Shown here piece by piece: positions 33,312 through 38,521 of a stretch of 38,521 nt of DNA. Where the stretch lies: NCBI GenBank assembly GCA_035652535.1, contig DASRDP010000083.1, forward strand, positions 1-38,521, written 5' to 3'. A model generated the notes under the pieces. That model was given only the letters and a program-made list of their open reading frames with translations, searched no databases and had not been told where the DNA came from. The DNA is from Chloroflexota bacterium. GTDB taxonomy: Bacteria > Chloroflexota > UBA6077 > SHYK01. How positions within the stretch are numbered: the first letter of the stretch is position 1; every line of letters starts with the position of its first letter. The position numbers and the translations under genes are program-made.

Positions 33312-34679
33312 TCAGCCAGCCGCGCCGCCTGAACGTGCGAGCGGCGTCGGCGTCACCCGGCCCGCCGCCACCTGGGCCTCGATGGACATGACGGGCAGGT
33401 CCGTGAACGCCTCGAGGTAGGGCTCGACGGCGTTCTTCCACGGCTGTCCCTTCGGAAGAGCGAGCGTCGCACTCCGCACGCGATAGAGCGCGGGGTCGTC
33501 GACGCCCGGCGGCTTGACGCCGCCGTCCCGGAGCGCCTTGGCCGCGTTGATCAAGCGGCGGCGCACCTGGATCATCATCGCATCCGTCGTTCCCAGGTGC
33601 TCTCGGGTCCGATCGACGATGCCGCCCATACTCTCGAGCACCGCTTTGTCCTGCAAATTGACCGATGGCACGCCGGAGAATCGCCGGGTGCGCTGCGCTC
33701 CCCGGTCCATCAGGTAGTCGTTGCTGAGGTCCGCCTTCAGGCGCCACTGCTGCAGCGGATTGCTCGTCTCGGGAACGTACCCGCCCGGGTCACCCTCTGT
33801 GAATCGGTCGCGCTCCTCGGCGGTGAGGGGCCGCGTCGGGTTCCAGCGGACGTCCCACTTCATCACGTGCTCGTCGTCCAGCGGGATCCACCATTGCATC
33901 GGACACTCGGCCGGGCTGACCGGCGCGAACATGCCCCACATCGGCATGAGGAACTGCGTGATGCGCCAATAGATGATGCCAGGCTCTTCTTCCCGCCCCG
34001 CCGCGTACATCAAGCCGTAGTCGGTCGCCATGACCTCGAGGCGCGCGACCTTGTCATGGTAGAAGAGCCCGCGCCCGCCCGCTCCGCCCCCGGGAAACTG
34101 GGCGTCGCCATCCGCCGATAGCCGCGTGTGCAGAAACGAGAGGTGGCTGGAGTCCAGGTTCCCCTCCAGACTCTGGACCCAGTTGCAGTCCTGAAGGTTC
34201 TTCCGAATCGCCACGTGGCTCTCCGGCAGCATATTGAATTCGAGGTCTGGCAGAGCGGGCGGCTCGCTCCTGGGACCCATGTAGACCCAGATCAGCCCGC
34301 CGCGCTCGACGCACGGATACGCTCGATGTCGAATCTTGTCCTTGAAGTTGCTTTCGGGCGGCTCATTTGGCATGTCGACGCAGCGTCCCGCGACGTCGAA
34401 CTTCCACCCGTGGTACACGCATCGCAGGCCGGCCTCCTCGTTCCGTCCGAAGAACAGGGATGCGCCACGATGCGCGCAGTTCTCCGCCAGCATGCCGACC
34501 CCTCCGGAGCTGTCGCGGAACGCGACCAGCTTCTCCCCGAGGAGGAGCATGCGCCGCGGCGGGCCATCGGCTTCGATCTCCCTGCTGTAGAGCACGGGCA
34601 TCCAGTATTGGCGAAACAGATCCCCCATCGGCGTCCCCGGGCCAATTCGACAGAGCAGCTCGTTGTCCGCGGCGCTCAG
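33312..34679 (-). CDS. Rieske ring-hydroxylating oxygenase (phthalate dioxygenase type), non-AUG start
   Basis: The oxygenase subunit of a Rieske non-heme iron system. From the CTG at 34679 it has 455 residues. The [2Fe-2S] Rieske motif CAHRG (Cys68, His70) is followed by CVYHGW (Cys87, His90). The mononuclear iron site is NLDSSHLSFLH (D-x2-H-x4-H). Family relatives begin ML-S-A-x-x-N-x-L-L-x-R-x-G-P-G-T-P-M-G, and this frame has those residues up to the CTG, with ACG at the expected Met. AGGAGG lies 5 bp before the ACG and 8 bp before the CTG; the nearest in-frame ATG (34628) would cost 17 conserved residues. It dihydroxylates or demethylates an aromatic acid; no reductase gene is adjacent. 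It follows the transglycosylase-like gene by 39 bp. Confidence 0.88.
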   Translation of the reverse strand: MSAADNELLCRIGPGTPMGDLFRQYWMPVLYSREIEADGPPRRMLLLGEKLVAFRDSSGGVGMLAENCAHRGASLFFGRNEEAGLRCVYHGWKFDVAGRCVDMPNEPPESNFKDKIRHRAYPCVERGGLIWVYMGPRSEPPALPDLEFNMLPESHVAIRKNLQDCNWVQSLEGNLDSSHLSFLHTRLSADGDAQFPGGGAGGRGLFYHDKVARLEVMATDYGLMYAAGREEEPGIIYWRITQFLMPMWGMFAPVSPAECPMQWWIPLDDEHVMKWDVRWNPTRPLTAEERDRFTEGDPGGYVPETSNPLQQWRLKADLSNDYLMDRGAQRTRRFSGVPSVNLQDKAVLESMGGIVDRTREHLGTTDAMMIQVRRRLINAAKALRDGGVKPPGVDDPALYRVRSATLALPKGQPWKNAVEPYLEAFTDLPVMSIEAQVAAGRVTPTPLARSGGAAG

Positions 34680-34693
34680 CGTCGCATCCTCCT
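34680..34693 (-). promoter_or_regulatory. Strong ribosome site of the Rieske gene without AUG
   Basis: On the minus strand AGGAGG (34693-34688) is followed by ATGCGACG and then CTG (34679). The ATG directly after AGGAGG is out of frame and stops after three codons. The in-frame candidates are ACG (5-bp spacing) and CTG (8-bp spacing). Confidence 0.6.
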
Positions 34694-34718
34694 GTGACTA
34701 TGCCAATGGGCCAATCCG

Positions 34719-36092
34719 TCAGCAGGGGCGCGGGGGTGGTCTGGCGAGGACGCGCTCCACGTAGTCATTGCCGACATTTCCCCGCGGCCGCTGGTCGGGC
34801 TCGACGCGGACCCATTTCGCGATACCCGTTTCATACTCCTCGTCCACGTCGAGGTCCAGCAGTCCGGCGTCGGCATCCCACGCGAGCTGGTACTCGTGGA
34901 GCGGCAAGGAGAGATTATCGGAGCCGTAGGCTCCGTTGTACAGGCGAATCGCGTCGCGCTCGCGCTGCTGGAGATCGCAGTAGAAGTTTCCCGAAGTGAA
35001 GTCGGGGACGGTGACGCGGATCAGCCTGGGCAGGCCGTCGCTCTCGCGCGCATCGTTGTAGCTGTCGACGGCCGCGCGGAACTCACGGCTTCCGGCGACC
35101 GCGGCCGGCCAGCCGCGCGCAGTCGCGTAGGCATTCTGGAGCATGCGCCCACCGGCGTCGGCATTGCGCTTCCAGCTCCACACTTCGTCGTCGGTGGGCG
35201 AGGGATACGTGATTTGCATCATTCCAACGCCGTGCTCGCCGTCGCTGCTCCAGAGCGGATACCCGTTATCGGTGAACTGGTGCACGCTGCTCTCCGCCTG
35301 GGCGATGCGCCACAGCGTGTAGTAGCTCGTCGGAAACTGCGCGGCGAGGTAGCCCTGAACCGTCGACATCGGCGGATTTGTGCCGAGAATGGTCACGGTG
35401 GCGTCCGCCGCGTATTCGACGTCCGCGATGACGGTAACGGCCCGCATCGTCAACGTGCCGCCACGGACCGTGTCTCCGAAATCCGGCGTGAAGGCGCTGA
35501 GCCCCTCAGTCCGCTGGTCGGGCCATCGGTACGTGATGGGTGACGACGGCCCGTCGACGGGATCGTCGTCCGACGGCGTATAGGTGATCCGGATGGACCA
35601 CGTGAAGATCAGGTCGTCCACCGCCGAGTCAGGAATGCCCGTCATGGCGGGCGTCACGACGATCGTCGGCATCTCGGCCTGTTCTGAGAGGCGGTACACG
35701 TCGTGCTCGGCCGCGACCCGCAACGTAATCGGCTCGGGCTCGCTCGGCGAGGGCGTCGGCCCGCCTTCCTCGGGAGCGATGGCGGTCGGTGTCGCGGTTG
35801 GTGGCGGCGGCAAGATGGGAAAGGGCGGCGTCGGCAGGGGCGTGCCCACGGTGGCCGTGGCCGTGGCTGTCGGCGATTCCGTCGGCGTGCGCGTTTCGGT
35901 TCGCGTCGGCGTCGCGCGTGGCGTCGGCGTCGCGCTTGGAGTGCCCGGGGTCAGTCCCGCCTGCGCGTAGACGGGTCGGGCATGGGACACGTGCTCGCGT
36001 ATGTCGGGGGCACTCGTCTGGTCCGCCGCGGGAGGAGGAAGGGCGATGGCGACGAGCACGAGCAGCACCGCGGCGGAGGCGAGGTGGAGCAT
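34719..36092 (-). CDS. Secreted lytic-transglycosylase-like protein with Thr/Pro stalk
   Basis: A 457-residue exported protein: signal-like N-terminus (about 1-20), then a Thr/Pro-rich stalk (about 48-118). A beta-rich region (about 120-240) contains Ig-like strands. The C-terminal part looks like a soluble lytic transglycosylase: RIAQAESSVHQF with Glu267 as the candidate catalytic residue, and HGVGMMQIT (287-295), the counterpart of GLMQI. Downstream, NAYATARGWPAAV and IRLYNGAYG resemble the repeated helical parts of the lysozyme-like fold. The rest is unrecognised. It would cleave peptidoglycan during growth or release. The ATG at 36092 has no clear ribosome site. Confidence 0.72.
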   Translation of the reverse strand: MLHLASAAVLLVLVAIALPPPAADQTSAPDIREHVSHARPVYAQAGLTPGTPSATPTPRATPTRTETRTPTESPTATATATVGTPLPTPPFPILPPPPTATPTAIAPEEGGPTPSPSEPEPITLRVAAEHDVYRLSEQAEMPTIVVTPAMTGIPDSAVDDLIFTWSIRITYTPSDDDPVDGPSSPITYRWPDQRTEGLSAFTPDFGDTVRGGTLTMRAVTVIADVEYAADATVTILGTNPPMSTVQGYLAAQFPTSYYTLWRIAQAESSVHQFTDNGYPLWSSDGEHGVGMMQITYPSPTDDEVWSWKRNADAGGRMLQNAYATARGWPAAVAGSREFRAAVDSYNDARESDGLPRLIRVTVPDFTSGNFYCDLQQRERDAIRLYNGAYGSDNLSLPLHEYQLAWDADAGLLDLDVDEEYETGIAKWVRVEPDQRPRGNVGNDYVERVLARPPPRPC

Positions 36093-36191
36093 CGAGCCAA
36101 TTATTGAGGGACGCTGCCTGCTACCGCCACCGAGCGGTGGGCGCCGCTATCACAGTGAGGTCAAAAAGCGCGCCGAGCCCCTACCCCGGTC

Positions 36192-36283
36192 GCCCTGAGC
36201 CCTCGATCTGTTCGCCGTGGGCCCTTCGGCTGTCGCTCAGGACAGGCCTATCGAAGGGCGCTCAGGACAGCCTGTCGACGGGC
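36192..36283. repeat. Intergenic repeat cluster with GCTCAGGACAG core
   Basis: Two direct copies of GCTCAGGACAG (36235-36245 and 36260-36270) are 25 bp apart. Each is followed by a TCGA-AGGGC-like half, and an inverted relative GCCCTGAGC lies at 36192. The unit resembles short dispersed palindromic repeats that I know from many environmental genomes. Nothing else occupies this 248-bp gap between the cupredoxin and transglycosylase genes. Confidence 0.55.
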
Positions 36284-36340
36284 GCGTGCCTTCAGCGGCT
36301 GGCCGGCGGCGCCCCTGTCCCCACGCAAGGCGCGTCCGAA

Positions 36341-36751
36341 TCACTCGACGACCGTGAGCGTCCCTTCCATCCCCAGCGAGCGGTGCGGCTGGCCGTCGGG
36401 CGTCGCCACCGAGCACCACACCTCGTAGACACCGGGCTCCGTGAAGGTCACATCCAGCGTCGTCGAGTCGCCCGGCTCCGGATCGGATGACCGCCACCGG
36501 TCGCCGAAGCCGCCGACGTTGAAGCGATGCCGCTCGGTGCCATTGTTCGTGAGGACAAATTGCACGGGCTGGCCAGCCTTGACGACGAATTCGCCGGGAT
36601 CGAACTGATACTCGATCATCGAAACAGGGATCTGCAGCGGCTCGTCACTCTGAGCGGCGGCGACCTGCGCCCATGGGCCGGCCTGCCTCCCCAAGAGAAT
36701 GCCCGCAGCCAAGGCCGCGGGCAGGCCAAGCGCAATGAGATTTCGCTTCAT
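36341..36751 (-). CDS. Exported cupredoxin-like copper protein
   Basis: A 136-residue protein with a signal-like segment (about 1-33) and a cupredoxin fold. It carries the type-1 copper ligands in order: His in TERHRF, Cys in YEVWCSV, His in QPHRS and Met in LGMEG. The Cys to His loop is nine residues, longer than in plastocyanin. It probably transfers electrons outside the membrane or carries copper; relatives occur as the C-terminal parts of oxidases. The ATG at 36751 has AGGAGGGGG a few bases upstream, a strong ribosome site. It is transcribed toward the repeat cluster. Confidence 0.85.
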   Translation of the reverse strand: MKRNLIALGLPAALAAGILLGRQAGPWAQVAAAQSDEPLQIPVSMIEYQFDPGEFVVKAGQPVQFVLTNNGTERHRFNVGGFGDRWRSSDPEPGDSTTLDVTFTEPGVYEVWCSVATPDGQPHRSLGMEGTLTVVE

Positions 36752-36866
36752 ATCGATTCCCCCTCCTAAGTCGCTCGAGTTCGGCGCCACCATCCTGTAC
36801 GAGCGGGAACCCCTGGCCGGATTGCTACGCGCGGTCGGTCCGCGCGCCCCGATCAAGCGACGCGCT

Positions 36867-37838
36867 TCACCACGCCCGGCCCTCGAAGATCTCCTCGGGC
36901 CCGATGCGCTCGTCGATCGCTTCGAGCCGGTACAGCAGATCGACGAATAGATCGAGGTTTCGGCGTGCCTTTGCGTTCAGCCCGTAGACGTGGGGATCCT
37001 CGCCCAGAAGATCGACCTCGAGGCGCGCCAGATGGTCCTCGATTCCGCTTCGATACTCCGAGGCCAGCGCGTTCGCCTCGGTGAAGGCTCCCACCAGGTC
37101 GATGGGCAGTTCAGGTTGTTCCGCGATCAGCTCCCGACGCACCACGACGACGTCAGTGATGGGGTACAGCCCGGTGTCCCGATACGTGTTCGCGATCACC
37201 GTGGGATCCTCGACAAGCGGACGAATGCCAGCGGGCGGAACGGTCTCATGATCGAGCAGGTCGGGGCCGAAGAGGGACCAGTATCGGCCCTCGAGGTTCG
37301 AAATGACGGCATCTAGCTCACCGCGCAGGAGAAGGTCGAGGTTCTCGCGGTCAGTCCTGGGGCCTCGGATGACATCAAGGGGCATGCGATCGATCGCCCG
37401 CTCCGGCGGAGAGCCAGCGTGCCATTGGATCTGGTCGAGCGCTATGCCATACCCGCTCTCCAACATCATGAGGACGCCTGCGCACGTGCCCGACTGCAGG
37501 CTCTGCCGTGTGCCAACGCGTTTCCCAATCAAGTCGCGCGGGTGGCGCAGCGAGGAATCGGCGCGCACGAAGATGTTCCGCTGCATGTGCTCGCGGTCCA
37601 GGAAGACCGGGAGGGCGACTGGCGCTGCCCCCCTCAATCGTTTGACGATGTACCCACGCACGCTGTCCTCGCCGACGTCGTAGCCGCCTAACGCGAACGC
37701 CGCGAATCGATCCGGCGCGTTCTCGATGAACGGCGCGCACTCATAGGTCACGCCCGGGATTTCGATCCGCCCCGTTTCGAGCGCGCGGGTCCATGGGAAC
37801 GATGGGAGCATGAATCGCAGGTGCATCCGTGAAATCAT
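36867..37838 (-). CDS. Pht5 (4,5-dihydroxyphthalate decarboxylase)-like protein
   Basis: A 323-residue protein with the periplasmic-binding-type fold of the 4,5-dihydroxyphthalate decarboxylase family. It starts MHLRFMLPSFPWTRAL, has YDVGEDSVRGYI, the hinge block KRVGTRQSLQSGTCAGVLMMLESGYG, ELDAVISN and the C-terminal PHVYGLNAKARRNLDLFVDLLY...GPEEIF. It has no signal peptide, as usual for this cytosolic family. Only few members are shown to decarboxylate, so the substrate is open. Its location with a phthalate-type Rieske oxygenase is suggestive. An ATG at 37826 is an alternative start. Confidence 0.75.
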   Translation of the reverse strand: MISRMHLRFMLPSFPWTRALETGRIEIPGVTYECAPFIENAPDRFAAFALGGYDVGEDSVRGYIVKRLRGAAPVALPVFLDREHMQRNIFVRADSSLRHPRDLIGKRVGTRQSLQSGTCAGVLMMLESGYGIALDQIQWHAGSPPERAIDRMPLDVIRGPRTDRENLDLLLRGELDAVISNLEGRYWSLFGPDLLDHETVPPAGIRPLVEDPTVIANTYRDTGLYPITDVVVVRRELIAEQPELPIDLVGAFTEANALASEYRSGIEDHLARLEVDLLGEDPHVYGLNAKARRNLDLFVDLLYRLEAIDERIGPEEIFEGRAW

Positions 37839-37854
37839 AGCTGCAGACGAATGA

Positions 37855-38310
37855 CACTACACCCAGCGGAACCTCGGACTCGACACGATGGTGTGGACGT
37901 CGGACAAGGTGTCGACACCAGACAACCACTGGAGTGGACAGAATCGCATCGGGTACGTCAATCCCCGTCTCGACCCGGCGTGGGAAAGGATCGTCGGCTC
38001 CATCGATCCTGTCGAGCGCCAGGGCTACCTGATCGATGCGATCACCATCATGCAAGAAGACGCGATGGTGACGCTTACCCAAGGCGGAAGCGTTTGCGTT
38101 TCGGTCCGGTATTGTGGGGCCGACCGGGCCGACGGTCTTCGATACATCGCGCATTTGGAACATCTGGGCTTGGCACTGGAGCTGACGCGGTCGGGCCGGC
38201 ACCAAGCGGGGAGCCCGGCCGCCCAGGCTTTTTCGCACCGGGGTGCCTCTCGTGCGCTCGCGGCGCTGCGCGGCACTGCCTCTATCGCAAGACGTCCCCC
38301 AATGCATTGA
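37855..38310 (+). pseudogene. Remnant of a family-5 (oligopeptide/nickel-type) solute-binding protein
   Basis: After an in-frame stop (37852-37854) the frame reads TQRNLGLDTMVWTSD, NHWSGQNRIGYVNPRLDPAW and IDPVERQGYLIDAITIMQEDA. That is the C-terminal part of SBP_bac_5 proteins (usual pattern: WxSGQNxxGYxNPxxDxL ... DPxxRxxxYxxxxxIxxED). The similarity ends near 38095 and the rest of the frame is unlike the family. The N-terminal ~80% is missing. It has no start codon or ribosome site that makes sense, so it is a truncated relic. The breakpoint lies within 20 bp of the start of the Pht5-like gene. Confidence 0.65.
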
Positions 38311-38318
38311 TCGCACGA

Positions 38319-38521
38319 TCAGGTCGGACCGCGGATGCTGGCGCTCATCCATGGATCTGCGCCAACGGCTCCGAGGGATGCCGGGTGATGCGCCAACAGA
38401 TGGTATCCACTCCAAGGGCCAAGGCGGACGCTGACGTCGTCGAGTAAGAACGGGATAGGGAAGCGGATGGCCTCGTCGATGTTCGGCAGTTCGGCTTTGA
38501 GGGCGGCATACGGGGTGCGAT
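38319..38521 (-). CDS. C-terminal part of an unrecognised protein running in from the right
   Basis: The minus-strand frame is open from the right edge to a TGA at 38319-38321, giving 66 visible codons. Its upstream half has GC-rich third positions and protein-like text (ALKAELPNIDEAIRFPIPFL, then DDVSVRLGPWSGYHLLAHH). I do not recognise it. It could be the end of a real gene or a chance open frame. Confidence 0.35.
   Translation of the reverse strand, partial: RTPYAALKAELPNIDEAIRFPIPFLLDDVSVRLGPWSGYHLLAHHPASLGAVGADPWMSASIRGPT

Overview
The window is GC-rich DNA, densely packed with bacterial genes on both strands: 32 complete genes, one gene cut by each edge and one gene remnant. There is no rRNA, intact tRNA, CRISPR array or insertion sequence. 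The gene mix points to a Chloroflexota bacterium, perhaps a soil or aquatic relative of the Dehalococcoidia or Thermomicrobia. It includes amidohydrolases with a DSH motif, long bicupins, a phthalate-type Rieske oxygenase, a 4,5-dihydroxyphthalate-decarboxylase-like protein, and secreted proteins with Thr/Pro-rich stalks. The phylum is an inference from gene content; no marker gene settles it.

Layout. 1-1956 (minus): metF and gcvT, overlapping by ATGA, a one-carbon folate pair. 2041-4445 (plus): two amidohydrolases overlapping by GTGA. 4678-7705 (plus): an acidic exported protein and a 796-residue surface protein ending in an LPSTG sorting signal. 7712-10416 (minus): an operon of a bicupin, two subunits of a ComD/ComE-like ThDP enzyme, and a YkvA-type membrane protein. 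10626-12306 (minus): a double-domain universal stress protein and a small DUF5808-like protein. 12456-16711 (minus): a complete ABC importer (lipoprotein, fused double permease, ATPase). 17062-20251 (plus): a membrane-anchored LysM protein, then a MarR regulator whose end overlaps a CLC channel/antiporter with CBS domains. 20486-24103: a second bicupin, an SDR dehydrogenase, a small cupin and a ZIP metal transporter. 24356-28106 (plus): a seven-bladed propeller protein, Hsp20 and a third amidohydrolase. 28112-33274: a solute-binding lipoprotein, a HAD phosphatase, an FAD oxidoreductase and an MFS exporter. 33312-37838 (minus): a Rieske oxygenase, a lytic-transglycosylase-like secreted protein, a cupredoxin and a Pht5-like protein. 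37855-38310: the remnant of a family-5 solute-binding protein. A partial minus-strand frame enters from the right edge.

How the genes may work together. Much of the window looks like a loose catabolic island for small organic or aromatic acids. It has importers and binding proteins, a ring-hydroxylating oxygenase, flavin and SDR oxidoreductases, decarboxylase- and hydrolase-type enzymes, and cupins. No substrate can be named from sequence alone. The most distinctive points are the two diverged bicupins, one linked to a split ThDP decarboxylase; the Rieske gene with a perfect Shine-Dalgarno sequence but no usable start codon at the family's start; the probably leaderless marR with nested palindromes on its promoter; the LPXTG surface protein; and a repeat that supplies the C-terminus of a transporter.
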